Part shown: positions 21,568 to 31,109 of the stretch, piece by piece
Layout of the letters: each line of letters opens with the position of its first letter
Position numbering within the stretch: position 1 is the stretch's first letter
From: Candidatus Altimarinota bacterium
GTDB lineage: Bacteria > Patescibacteriota > Gracilibacteria > BD1-5 > UBA6164
DNA length: 43,254 bases
Reading direction: 5' to 3'
NCBI GenBank assembly: GCA_028719245.1
Contig: JAQUKG010000003.1
Span: 1-43,254, forward strand
The notes under the pieces: generated by a model
Seen by the model: only the letters and a program-made list of their open reading frames with translations
Told to the model about the DNA's origin: nothing
Database searches by the model: none
Translations under genes and position numbers: made by a program

Positions 21568-22440
21568 ATGAAAAAATTTGAATATTCTTTTAGTGCTTTG
21601 TGAACTGGTTGTTTAATATCAGTAATAAATGAAAATGATGAAAATTTAAATAAAATAATAAATAATTGTTATAATAAAACTCTTAGCTTTGAACAAGAGT
21701 TTTCTAGATTTAGAACAGATTCTGTTTTATCTAAGTTAAATAAAGAAAAAAGACTAAAAGTTAGTGAAGATTTTTTATCTTTGGTTTATAAATCAAGAGA
21801 AATTTACAAATTAACTAATGCTTATTTTAACCCACTTATTGATGTTAGAAAAATTTGATATATAAATGATTTTGATAAAAAAGAATTTAGAAAATTAGAA
21901 ATAAATGAAGATTTGAGTTTTGATAAGGTGAAAAATTATTGAGATGAACTTGAAATTTGAGAAAATATGAATTTAGATTTTTGAAGTATAGCAAAATGAT
22001 TTTTAGCTCAAAAATTAAGTGATTATTTAACTGAAAAATGATACAAAAATAATTTAGTAAATTTATGATGAGACATTTATGCTAGCTGATTAAATCTTGA
22101 ATGAAAAAAATGGCAAATAGCAATTTCGTCACCTTTTTTAGAAAATGAAAATATTGATATAATTGAAATTTCAAATGAAAGTATATCAACTTCCTGAATT
22201 TATAAAAGAAAATGGAAAATTGACTGAAAAAAATATCATCATATAAGAAATCCTTTTTCAAGCAAAACTCAAAATGAAATTGTTTCAGCAAGTATTATTC
22301 ATCAATTTTGATATATGACTGACTGATTAGCTACTTGAGTAATTGCTATGTGAAAACAAAAAGCTATAGATTTTTGTAAAAATAGTAATATAAAATTTAT
22401 GTTTATTTTTAATGATTGAAAAATTTTAAAAGAAATTTAG
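21568..22440 (+). CDS. apbE: FAD:protein FMN transferase (second ApbE)
   Basis: A 290-residue ApbE paralogue. It shows ALGTGCLIS, SFEQEFSRFRTDSVLSKLN, LDFGSIAKGF, LVNLGGDIY and MTDGLATGVIAMG in the canonical order. Like the first ApbE at 15665-16558 it begins directly with the fold and has no signal peptide. The two are clearly related yet diverged, so they may serve different targets or be a local duplication. It begins 3 bases after the reductase and ends in TAG. The role is to load FMN onto the exported flavoproteins of the cluster. No clear terminator follows; the gene converges on the MBL hydrolase 43 bases away. Confidence 0.92.
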
Positions 22441-22483
22441 GTTTAATTTTTATCAAAGTAAAAAAATATTATAACAAATAAAA

Positions 22484-23971
22484 TTATTTTATATAATTTT
22501 CTACAAAACTTTCAACATCTTTTCAAATACTTGCTCTTTTAAAATGAAGCGAGTATTTTTTGTATAAAATATCATTATTTAAAAAATTAGCTCAAAGACA
22601 AGTCCAAACTCTGTAAGTTTTTTTCTCGTTTAATTTATGCCGAAAGTTTGAATATAATTCTTGTCTTCATTCTAAAAAATCTTCCAAATCATTAGCCCAA
22701 TAATCTTCATTATAATCTTCATGTTTTCCTTTTTCTTCACAAAATTCAAAACTTGAAAAATCAAAAAAATAATTTCTTTCAAAATATTCTTCTATATTTC
22801 AATATCTTATTTTTACAACATATTTATGATTTTTACTATTTAAAATAGCATTTTTTAAATTATCTTCGGTATTTGCTAACCGATAAGGTAAAAACTTTGT
22901 ATTTAACATTTGAATTATTTTTCATTCTTGAGCTTTATAATTTCATTTTCTATTTTCAAGTGGTCAAAATTTATCTTCTTTAAATAATTCTAGTTCTAAA
23001 TTTGTTTCAGGATTAGGTATTTGAATAGATTTTAAAAATGGAATATCTCAAATTGTTTCAATTTTTCTATTTTCAATATTATATGTTTTTCCAGGAATTA
23101 GCTCAGTAATAGGGAAGTTTCTTGAATATTTTTTAGCAATAGATTTTTCAATTTTGGCTTCTTCATCAAGTTTTAAAATTCTAAGTTTTAAAAAATCTGG
23201 ATTTGGATGAACTATTCATTGTCCGACAAATACTTTCATAAAATACGGTAATTCTTGAATATCTGAGCACTCTAAAAAATCTTCTTCAAATCTAAAATAA
23301 TTGTATTCTATTTCTTGCATCCTTTGTTCTAAATATTCTTTTTGTATTTTTTTTCTTTCTTCAATTGAATTACTTTCAATTATTTGAAAATTTCAAGGTA
23401 ATTCGTTTCTAGTTGACATATAAATTGCTTGAGAGAAGTTTTTGTGAGTAAATAAATCATAAAGCAAGTTTATACAATCTTGCCTTTCTGGTGGAACAGT
23501 ATCAACATCAGTATAAATTAATTCTTCATCATTTGAAATTGCAAGAGTCATTACATCGTCTTCATTTGTTATATAATCATTTTCAAAAATTATTCATTTA
23601 ATATCAATTCAGTTTAGATTAAAAGTTTGAGAATTTTTAAGTATTTGAATTTTTTGTTTTGGAAGATATTTTTCAAAAAGCGGAACTAAAAATGAAATAG
23701 TTTCAGGAATTAGTAAAATCGGTCTTGGTTTTATATTTTCATAAATTTTTACTAAAGTATAAGGATCAAGATGATCTGAGTGGGAATGACTTATAAAAAT
23801 TGCATCAATTTCTAATTTTTCATAATCAATTTCTATTTTTGGATATCTAGCCATCATATCTCAAAATACATAATTAGAAAGCCAACTATCGGATAATATT
23901 TTTACGGTTTCATTTTTAGAATTCTTTATTTCAACCAAAAATTCTGAGTGTCATAAAAAGTGGATTCTCAT
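22484..23971 (-). CDS. MBL-fold metallohydrolase with long C-terminal extension
   Basis: The N-terminal 200 residues are a metallo-beta-lactamase fold: HFLGHSEFLVEI, ILSDSWLSNYVFGD, and the metal motif ISHSHSDHLDPYTL (HxHxDH). This pattern resembles UlaG and the CMP-Neu5Ac hydroxylase-like branch (ILTDPWL..., SHxHxDHLHPETL) more than beta-lactamases. The remaining 290 residues are rich in Glu, Lys and aromatic residues and match nothing I recognise. Total length is 495, against 250-350 for UlaG. The substrate is unknown. The gene stands alone, divergent from 24088 and convergent with apbE2; an AT-only hairpin (22480-22500) spans its stop codon. The ATG at 23971 begins the first conserved strand. 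Confidence 0.75.
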
Positions 23972-24032
23972 AAATAATAAATTAAAAAATATATTTCTTA
24001 TTATAGTTATTTTTTAAAAAATAATAATTTTT

Positions 24033-24059
24033 TTGCAAAATACTTTTATTTGATATACT
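24033..24059 (+). promoter_or_regulatory. Predicted promoter of the orphan gene at 24088
   Basis: TTGCAA, 15 bases, TATACT, 28 bases before the ATG. Confidence 0.6.
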
Positions 24060-24087
24060 AAAAAAAATTAATATTAAATTAATAATT

Positions 24088-25209
24088 ATGATGCCATCAG
24101 AAACTCTAGCTTGAACTCCAGAATCTTTAGCTTGAACTCCAGAATCTTTAGCTTGAACTCCAGGGTCTTTACATTTAGAATATGCTAGAAGATTTACGGA
24201 TGTTTTAAAATGATTAGAAGAATATAGCAATCTGAAATGAAGGGAAATTAAAATACTGAAAATAACAGAGGTTTTATCTTTAAAAAAAGTGTTAAAAGAC
24301 TGAAATATTATATGTGAAGTAAAAGATGAAAATTGGAATACTTGCTTTGTAGATCCTAGCACAATGAATAAAGTTGATATTACTCCAAATGAAATTGAAA
24401 CTGTAGATGATTATGAAAGAATAGGAGAATATAATAATTTGGTTTGAAAATATGTTTTATCAAAAATAGTAAGTATAGTATCAGTTAGAAAAACAAATTG
24501 AAAAACGGTTATTTGAGTTGATATTAAGTGAAGAAAAACAATTCTTATTGAATTAGATTCATTAGAACCATTATTGTTATGATGAAAACCTGTTTATGAA
24601 GTATGAAATGAGGAGAAAAAATTATGAAGTAGAAATTATATTGAAGTTAAATGAAATATTATTTGAAGTGATTTTAATAATGCAATTTTAGATACTGAAA
24701 CTTTAAAACCTTTTAGAGTTGGTAGAAATGGTGATATAATTACAAAAGTTCATTCTGAATATACAGTTTTATGAAGAAAATTTATAAAAGTTAGTATAAA
24801 TAATGAATTTAGACCAAATACTTATACTGAGAAAGATATTATATTGGATGCAAAAACTTTAGAACCAATTATGCATTGAGAGGAGTATGTTTTAAAAATT
24901 GAAGGACATCATTTAAATTGAAAACAAGTTTTAAAATATTGATTATCAAGACAAAGGTATATTTTAGTAAAACCAGAATATTTAGAAAAATTAGATTTAC
25001 ATATTGAATGATATTCTGAACCAATTGAATATTTTGAAGATTGTCCTTGAAAGACATATTGTAAAGCAGTAATATGAAATAGTCATATTACTGTTGATAA
25101 AAATACTTTAGGAAAAACAAAACCTAGTGATAATACCAAAGAGAATTTTCAGAACCCTAAAAAAAGTGGATGGTTTTTTGGAGTATTTAAAAAATTACTT
25201 TGAAGGTAA
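24088..25209 (+). CDS. Hypothetical protein with N-terminal AGTPESL repeats
   Basis: I do not recognise this 373-residue protein. After MMPSET the N-terminus holds three copies of a seven-residue unit, (L)AGTPES, encoded by an exact 21-bp tandem repeat. The rest looks beta-rich, with repeated patterns such as DIxxxxKTxIELDSLEPL, YIEVKGNIIGSD and FIKVSINNEF followed by TLEP or TLKP. These suggest several copies of a small beta unit of about 60-70 residues (near residues 105-175, 190-255 and 265-340), each ending D/K-T/S-LEP. The C-terminus is basic with a short hydrophobic stretch (WFFGVFKKLLGR). There is no signal peptide. It has its own promoter; thrC follows but has a separate promoter. Confidence 0.7.
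24107..24169 (+). repeat. Three tandem 21-bp units inside the orphan gene
   Basis: The unit TAGCTTGAACTCCAGAATCTT occurs at 24107, 24128 and 24149. The first two are identical and the third differs at two bases (AA to GG). Each encodes the frame of L-A-G-T-P-E-S, so copy number can change without breaking the protein. Confidence 0.9.
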
Positions 25210-25226
25210 ATATAAAGGTAAATATA
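25203..25226 (+). repeat. Two tandem 12-bp units
   Basis: AAGGTAAATATA occurs twice in a row across the stop codon of the preceding gene. A short local duplication with no obvious role. Confidence 0.6.
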
Positions 25227-25230
25227 AACT

Positions 25231-25257
25231 TTGACAAATCAAAAAAATCTATACAAT
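25231..25257 (+). promoter_or_regulatory. Predicted promoter of the thr leader and thrC
   Basis: Consensus TTGACA, 15 bases, TACAAT. Transcription should start near 25264, giving a leader RNA of about 160 bases before thrC. Confidence 0.65.
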
Positions 25258-25287
25258 AAATATTGTTAAATAATTAACCAAAGACAT

Positions 25288-25338
25288 ATGAGCTTAGCAC
25301 AACTTGAAACCATTATTATAACAGCTTCTAAAATTTAG
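25288..25338 (+). CDS. Putative Thr/Ile leader peptide of a thrC attenuator
   Basis: A 16-codon reading frame, MSLAQLETIIITASKI, ending in TAG. Codons 8-12 are ACC ATT ATT ATA ACA (Thr-Ile-Ile-Ile-Thr), the kind of run that stalls a ribosome when charged tRNA-Thr or tRNA-Ile is short, as in the E. coli thr leader peptide. It lies between a good promoter and a terminator hairpin directly upstream of threonine synthase. Its stop codon falls inside one arm of the competing RNA structure, as the classical mechanism needs. No Shine-Dalgarno is present, but none is seen for any gene here. Confidence 0.62.
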   Translation: MSLAQLETIIITASKI

Positions 25339-25404
25339 AGGATTTTTGTAAAGTGCTAAAATAAAACTTAAACAAGAACTTCTAAATAAATTTAGGAGTT
25401 TTTT
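25294..25404 (+). promoter_or_regulatory. Transcription attenuator upstream of thrC
   Basis: Four segments can pair in exclusive ways. Segment 1 is CTTCTAAA (25325-25332), segment 2 TTTAGAGG (25334-25341), segment 3 AACTTCTAAA (25377-25386), segment 4 TTTAGGAGTT (25391-25400). 3:4 is the terminator. 2:3 (8 bp) is an antiterminator. 1 can also pair with 2 or 4. A ribosome held at the Thr/Ile codons (25309-25323) would mask segment 1 and free 2 to pair with 3, letting transcription through. A ribosome reaching the stop at 25336-25338 would mask 2, so 3:4 forms. An outer pair TTAGCAC (25294-25300) with GTGCTAA (25353-25359) could close the structure when the leader is not translated. Confidence 0.6.
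25377..25404 (+). terminator. Attenuator terminator hairpin before thrC
   Basis: A 10-bp stem AACTTCTAAA / TTTAGGAGTT (one T-G wobble), 4-base loop, followed by TTTT and a further T run. It ends about 20 bases before the thrC ATG, with no gene end nearby that would otherwise need it except the leader peptide. Confidence 0.78.
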
Positions 25405-25423
25405 ATTTTTTAACTTTCTATTT

Positions 25424-26887
25424 ATGACAACACTTTTTGACACAAGAAGCAAGCAAACAACAACTTTGCAAAATGCTATAAAATCAAGCCAACCACTTTC
25501 AGGATGACTTTGGGCTATAAAAGATTTACCAAAAATTACTTTGGAGGAAATTGAAAAACTAGTATGAGAAAGTTATCAAGAGGTTGCTTTTCAAATTTTA
25601 TCAAAATTTGATTTTTGATTATCAAGCGAAGATTTAAAAGAAATTATAAATAATGCATATTGAAATCAATGGCATAACAAAGATATCACTCCAGTAAAAC
25701 AAATGTGAGATACAAATTTATTTTCTCTTCATTTATGATATTGACCAACATTTGCTTTTAAAAATGTAGCTTTAGAATTTCTACCAAGACTTTTATCTAA
25801 GTTGTCTCCTGGAGAAATAATAAATGTAGTTTGAGCTTCAAGTTGAGACACGATAAATGCAGCTCATTCTTGAGTAAAGTGAACAAATATTAGATCAATA
25901 TTTATGCTTACAAATTATGGACCATCTTATGTTCAAAAATTACAAGCAGTAAATGGAATTTCTAATAATCCAAATGCTTTTACATTGCTGGCTGATACTC
26001 CTTTTGATCCTCTTCAAGACATAGTAAAAAAACTAAATTCTAAAGAATTTGCAGACTTTAAATCTAAACATAAAATTACTTCTTTTAATTCTATAAATAT
26101 TGCAAGAATTTTAGCTCAAATAGTTTATTATTTTAGAGCTTACAGCGAACTTTTAAAATCTTGAAATATTCAGATTTGAGAAAAAGTAGTATTTAGTGTT
26201 CCTTCAGGAAATTTTTGAGATGCACTTGCAGGTTATTATGCAAAAAAGATGTGATTACCAATAGAAAAAATAGTTGTTGCTACAAATGAAAATGATATGC
26301 TAAAAGTATTTTTTGACTCTTGAGTTTATGCTCCACCAAAAAAAGACGGAAAAGATTTTGTTAAAATCACAAATGCTCCATCTATGGATATAGCAAAATC
26401 AAGTAATTTTGAAAGAGTACTTTTTGATATATACAATTTTGATGATGAAAAAATAAAATCTTTATATGATGAATTAGCTAGAACTTGAGAATTTAGAGTT
26501 GAAAATGAAATATTAAATAAAATCAGAGAAATATTTATTTCAGCTTCTTGCACAAATGAAGAAAGGGTTGAAGTTATAAAATACTTCTGAGAAACATTTA
26601 ATCACGGAATTGATCCACACGGAGCTACTGCAGTTATTCCTTTTACTAGATGAGATTTTGATTTTGGTTCTAAAAAAATAGTATTTTTAGAAACTTCTCA
26701 TATAGCACAATTTAAAAAGGAGTTGCAAGAAAAATGAGTTAATATTTCAGGAATGAATGAATTTGATAAGGAAATAGAAAAAATGGAGCAAAATAAATGA
26801 GTTGAATGAAAAAATTATATAATGATTACCTGAGAGTTTGATGAAGCTTTTGAAACAATAAAAAAAGCAATTGAAATGATGAAGTAA
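25424..26887 (+). CDS. thrC: Threonine synthase
   Basis: A PLP enzyme that turns O-phosphohomoserine into threonine. The 487 residues match the longer threonine synthase class (E. coli 428, yeast about 510). Landmarks are LGYGPTFAFKNVAL with the PLP lysine K113, VVGASSGDTINAAHSGVKGT, SVPSGNFGDALAGYYAKKMGLP binding the phosphate, and DPHGATAVIP near the C-terminus. Glycines in these loops are partly TGA. The upstream attenuator suggests control by Thr and Ile supply. No homoserine kinase or dehydrogenase is adjacent, so the pathway must be completed elsewhere or by uptake. The ATG at 25424 gives the usual N-terminal YxxTR-like start (FDTRSK). Confidence 0.93.
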
Positions 26888-26980
26888 AAAGCTTCAAGAG
26901 GAAAGATTAAAGAGGAAAGAATAAAATAACTTCGGGGGAATTAATAAAAATAATTATAACTTAACTTTAAACTAAATCCT
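26888..26980 (+). other. Short gap with repeated purine-rich units
   Basis: Between thrC and the Nudix gene. The unit AAGAGGAAAGA occurs twice about 15 bases apart (26896-26920), followed by a small G-rich patch (TTCGGGGG) unusual in this AT-rich DNA. No promoter or terminator is clear. Confidence 0.4.
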
Positions 26981-27418
26981 ATGTCTAGAAAACCAGAATT
27001 TTATGCAGCAGTCTTTTGAATAATAAAAGATGAAAACTGAAATATATTATTTCAAAAAAGACAAAATACTTGATTTGCTGATTGATTTTATCAATTACCA
27101 AGTTGACACATTGAGTGAGAAGAAACTTATAATGAGGCTTTAATTAGAGAAATGAAAGAAGAACTTTGAATTGATATATTAGAAAAAAATATAAAATTAG
27201 TTCATATTTCTCATAGAATTACTAAAAATGATAGAGTATATTTTGATATTTTCTTTGAAATAACCTTATATAACTGAGAAATAACCAATACTGAGCCGGA
27301 AAAATGTAGTGAACTAAAATTTTTAGATTATAAAAATGAGAATTTAGTTATTAATTATAATAAACTTGCTTTGGAAAATATTGAAAAGTGAACTGCTTTT
27401 TCTGAAGTTATATATTAA
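26981..27418 (+). CDS. Nudix hydrolase (MutT-like)
   Basis: A 145-residue Nudix protein. The Nudix box runs from GHIEGEETYNEALIRE into MKEELGI, fitting Gx5Ex7REUxEExGU. The box Glu residues would bind Mg and cleave a nucleoside diphosphate linked to another group. It is preceded by FQKRQNTGFADGFYQLPSG, a common Nudix start seen in 8-oxo-dGTP and related hydrolases. The substrate cannot be named from sequence. It follows thrC by 93 bases on the same strand. The next gene is a small kinase after a gap with a palindromic element. Confidence 0.9.
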
Positions 27419-27465
27419 CAATAAAGCTATAGTAAATAATATTTTAATTTTAAATAATTTTCTAG

Positions 27466-27488
27466 ATTGCTTCACTATCGTTCGCAAT
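27466..27488 (+). repeat. Short palindromic REP-like element
   Basis: ATTGC, 13 bases (TTCACTATCGTTC), GCAAT, flanked by G and GAC. It stands out by base composition from the surrounding A/T. Elements of the form GATTGCTTC...GCAATGAC occur as dispersed repeats in many bacterial genomes, so this is probably one copy of an interspersed family. Only one copy was noticed in the window. Confidence 0.45.
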
Positions 27489-27526
27489 GACAAACTATTT
27501 TACACTTTACATTTTATAATTTTTTT

Positions 27527-28117
27527 ATGAAAACAAATATAATTCTTATTTGAATGCCTTGAAGTTGAAAAACAACAATTGCAAAATATTTATCTTGGGC
27601 TTTAGAAATGCCAATAATAGACATTGATGATTTAATTGAAGAATCAATGCAAAGATCAGCTTGAGATACTTTAACAAAATATTGAGAAGAAAAATTTCTT
27701 GATTTTGAAAAAGAAATTTCTTTAAAATTAAAACCAAAACATTCAATAATTTCTTGTACTTGAAGTATTCCTTTGAGAAAAGAAGCTATGGATTATCTAA
27801 GAACTATTTGATATGCAATTTTGATAAATATTCCACTAGATAAAATAAAAAATAGGCTTGAAATTATGAAAGTTGATAGAATTGTTGGTATGTCAAATTG
27901 AAGAATGACTTTAGACGAAGTATTAAACTATAGAGATGGAATTTATAAACAAAGTTATGATTTTATTTTTAATGATGATTGAGTTTGAAATAAAAAAGAA
28001 ATGTTTAAAAAGTTTCTAGATTTCTTATTAAAATTACCAATTGCAAATGAACTTTGATTAAAGGTAAACGAAGATAATTTAAAAGTCGTTTATGATGAAT
28101 ATAAATGATTTGAGTAA
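27527..28117 (+). CDS. Shikimate kinase-like P-loop kinase
   Basis: A 196-residue small-molecule kinase. Walker A is IGMPGSGKTTIAKYL, followed by PIIDIDDLIEE, the shikimate-kinase-type Asp pair that contacts the substrate. The later YGEEKFLDFEKE resembles the GE..FR..E motif, and Arg-containing segments near residue 125 and LNYRDGIYKQSYD resemble the R.PLY region. The GGG motif of true AroK is replaced by CTGSI, so the exact substrate is uncertain; related kinases such as gluconate kinase share the fold. If it is AroK, it would make shikimate-3-phosphate for aromatic amino acids, but no other aro gene is present. A TATAAT at 27515-27520 lies just upstream without a clear -35. Confidence 0.62.
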
Positions 28118-28138
28118 TTTATATTTTTATTTAGAATT

Positions 28139-29230
28139 ATGTTTCTAGAATCACAAACAAGTTCTACAAGTCATAAAACAAGATTATTCTTAGGAACTTT
28201 TCCTGTTTTAAATCCAGATATTTTAAATCCGACAATTTTAAATCCAGAACAATTTAATATATGAGAAGTCTCTAATGAATTTGTTTTAAAAGTTTTTTGA
28301 ATTATAACTCAAGAACAATTTAATTTATTACAAAGATATGTTTCTTGAGAATTAAATGGAAATCATAAATTAAAAAGAGAAGCTCAAAAAATAGGTATAA
28401 GATTATTAAGAATATTACAAGAACATAAAGGTAACAAAATAAATATAAATTTTGATCAAAGTAATCTTTTTAGAAGCAGACCTGGGGTTGCATTAGAATA
28501 TTTTATAATTGAATTAGTTTCAAGATTACATAAAAGTAATTGAGTAAAAATAGAAAAATGACCTGAAGAATTAGAACCAAATAAAATGGATTTTGTTATA
28601 ACAAAAGAAGGTATAAAATATTGAATACAACTAACTACAGTTGAAAGTATCCATATACGAGAGAAAAATAGGGATATAAAAAAACTTCGTTGATATTGTA
28701 ATTCTTGAGTAATGGTAAGATATTTAAAATGAAAAATATCTACTCATTTTATTCCTGATGTCCCAATACTTATGGTGGTAAATTCTCATATAAGTAGATT
28801 AGCAAATAGAAACTGAGTATTATGATTAGCATATGCTAGATGGAAAAAAAATTGATATAAAAATACTCCTGATTATTATATTTCAAATAAACATGCTAGA
28901 GCAGAACTAAAAGAAATATGATTAAGTTTACCAAATGTAATTTGAGAATGAGTAAAATTTATAAAAGCTAGATATTGGGAACAAAAAATAGCAGAACAAA
29001 GAATGTGAAATTTAATATTTAGTTTTAATTGAAGAAATAATTTAAAAATATCTTATTACTCTCAGAGTCTTTCAAATACAGATAAACAAGAATTTATTTA
29101 TTCTATAGAAATATTTATAACAACTAAATTACTAAAAAAATTATGAATAAAACATATTTTAAGGGCAAATTGAACTCCAGAAAAAAAGAAAAGAACTTTT
29201 TATAAAATACCTAAAAAGAAAAGATATTAA
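28139..29230 (+). CDS. Hypothetical protein with possible nuclease-like core
   Basis: A 363-residue protein I cannot assign. The N-terminus contains three ILNP units (PDILNPTILNPEQF). The middle (about residues 115-175) reads ALEYFIIELVSRLH, EPNKMDFVITKEG and KYGIQLTT. Its E, D and Q-x-T spacing recalls the PD-(D/E)XK nuclease pattern but lacks the usual Lys, so this is only a suggestion. The C-terminal half is basic, with repeated Lys/Arg-rich stretches ending KIPKKKRY, consistent with nucleic acid or ribosome contact. No signal peptide or membrane segment is seen. It lies 21 bases after the kinase gene and 36 before thrS, so probably belongs to the same transcript. Confidence 0.65.
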
Positions 29231-29266
29231 TTATAATAAACATTTATTACTTACTAACTATACTTT

Positions 29267-31039
29267 ATGATAACTACTGCAAGACATTCGCTAAGCCATA
29301 TCTTAGCACAAGCTGTAAAAGCTTTATATGGAAATGATGGTAAAATGGCAATCGGACCAGATATTGAAAATGGATTTTATTATGACTTTGATTTTTGAAA
29401 TATAGAGTTCAAAGAAGAAGATTTAAAAACTCTTGAGAAGAAAATGAAACAAATCATTAAACAAAACCAGAAATTTGAACAATATGATTTAGATTTTCTA
29501 GAGGCAAGAGATTATTTATCATCTCAAGGTGAAGAATACAAAGTTGAAATGTGTGAAGAATTATTTGCAAAATGAAATGCTAAAATTAGCTTTTATAAAA
29601 ATATAATGCAAAACTGAGAAACTTCATTTATTGATATGTGTTCTGGTCCTCATGTAGATAATACAAACAAAATTGACGAAAATGCCTTTTGTTTAGAAAA
29701 AATTGCTTGAGCTTATTGGAAAGGTGATGCTAGCAAGAAAATGCTTACTCGTATTTACGGATTAGCTTTTGAAACTCGTGAAGAATTGGATAATCATATA
29801 AAAATGCTTGAAGAAGCAAAAAAAAGAGATCATAGAATTTTATGAAAAAAATTAAAACTTTTTACTATTTCAGAAATGGTTTGAGCTTGACTTCCTTTGA
29901 TACAACCAGCTTGAATGATTATTAGAAAAGAAATAGAAGATTATTTATGGAATTTACATAAAAAACACGGGTATCAAAGAATTTGGTCTCCACATCTAGC
30001 AAGAGAAGATTTATATATTACTTCTGGTCATGCAGGACATTATTTAGAAGATATGTTTAGTGTTTTTGGATGAACTAGTAAAGAGAAATTTCATCTAAAA
30101 CCTATGAATTGTCCTCATCATATGCAAATATTTGCTGATAATCAATTTAGTTATCGTGATATGCCTGTTAGATATTTTGAACCAGCAACTGTTTATAGAG
30201 ATGAAAAAACTGGACAACTTTCTTGACTTACAAGAGTTAGAAGTATTACTCAAGATGATTGACATTTATTTTGTAGAGTTAGCCAAATAAAACAAGAAGT
30301 AAAAATTATAACTGACATCATAAAAGAGTTTTATTCAACAATGTGATTACTTGATAATTATTGGGTTTCGCTTTCTGTTAGAGATGAAGAAGATAAAAGC
30401 AAATATTTAGGATCTGACGAAGTTTGGGAAAAGGCAGAAAATGCTTTAGAAGAGGCAGCAAAACTAAATGATTTGCCTTACAAAAGAATGCCTGGAGAAG
30501 CAGCATTTTACTGACCAAAACTTGATTTTATGTTTAAAGATTGTATAGGAAGAGAATGGCAACTTGCTACTATTCAGTGTGATTTTAACTTACCAGAAAG
30601 ATTTAAATTAAATTTCACAAATGAGCAGTGAAATGATGAAAGACCAGTTGTAATTCATAGAGCAATTTCAGGAAGTTTAGAGAGATTTATGTGAATAATT
30701 ATAGAGCATTTTGCCGGAGCTTTTCCACTTTGGTTGTCTCCAAGACAAGTTGCAATTATTCCAGTTGCTGAAAAATTTGAAGATTATGGGAAGAATTTAG
30801 ATGAAAAATTAAAAGATTTAGATATTAGAAGTAAAGTTGATTTTTCAAGCGATAGTTTTTCTAAAAAGATAAGAAATGCTGAAATGGATAAATATAATTA
30901 TGTTGCAATAGTTTGAGAACAAGAAATGCAAAATAAAACAGTTTCAGTTAGAAATGTTAGAACTAAAGAACAATTCACTTTGAGTTTAGATGAATTTATT
31001 AGTAAGTTGAGTGAAGAAATTAGGAGTAAGAGTTTATAA
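29267..31039 (+). CDS. thrS: Threonyl-tRNA synthetase, lacking the TGS domain
   Basis: Charges tRNA-Thr. The 590 residues start at [17 protein letters not shown], which is the beginning of the editing domain. The N-terminal TGS (N1) domain of about 60 residues found in E. coli ThrRS (642 residues) is absent. Class II motifs follow: the zinc and catalytic segment [13 protein letters not shown] with its Cys and His ligands, motif 2 [20 protein letters not shown], and motif 3 [20 protein letters not shown]. The anticodon-binding domain begins at [10 protein letters not shown]. Editing-site residues HxxxH and CSGPHV are present. The ATG at 29267 is the only plausible start: the 36-base gap upstream leaves no room for a TGS domain. 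No T-box leader is visible. Confidence 0.95.
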
Positions 31040-31048
31040 AAAATCTTT

Positions 31049-31076
31049 TTGACTTTTAAAAAACAATTATTATAAA
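31049..31076 (+). promoter_or_regulatory. Predicted promoter of the small membrane protein gene
   Basis: TTGACT, 16 bases, TATAAA, 33 bases before the ATG at 31110. Confidence 0.5.
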
Positions 31077-31109
31077 TATACCTTATTTTATTTTTTAAAT
31101 TTTTAATTT

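Noticed and set aside
24107-24169. The 21-bp tandem repeat as a CRISPR or mobile element remnant
   Set aside because: Units are contiguous, in frame and without spacers; it is a coding minisatellite.
25391-25400. TTAGGAG as a Shine-Dalgarno for thrC
   Set aside because: It lies about 25 bases before the ATG and forms one arm of the terminator stem.
29231-29266. A T-box leader ahead of thrS
   Set aside because: The gap is 36 bases, far too short.
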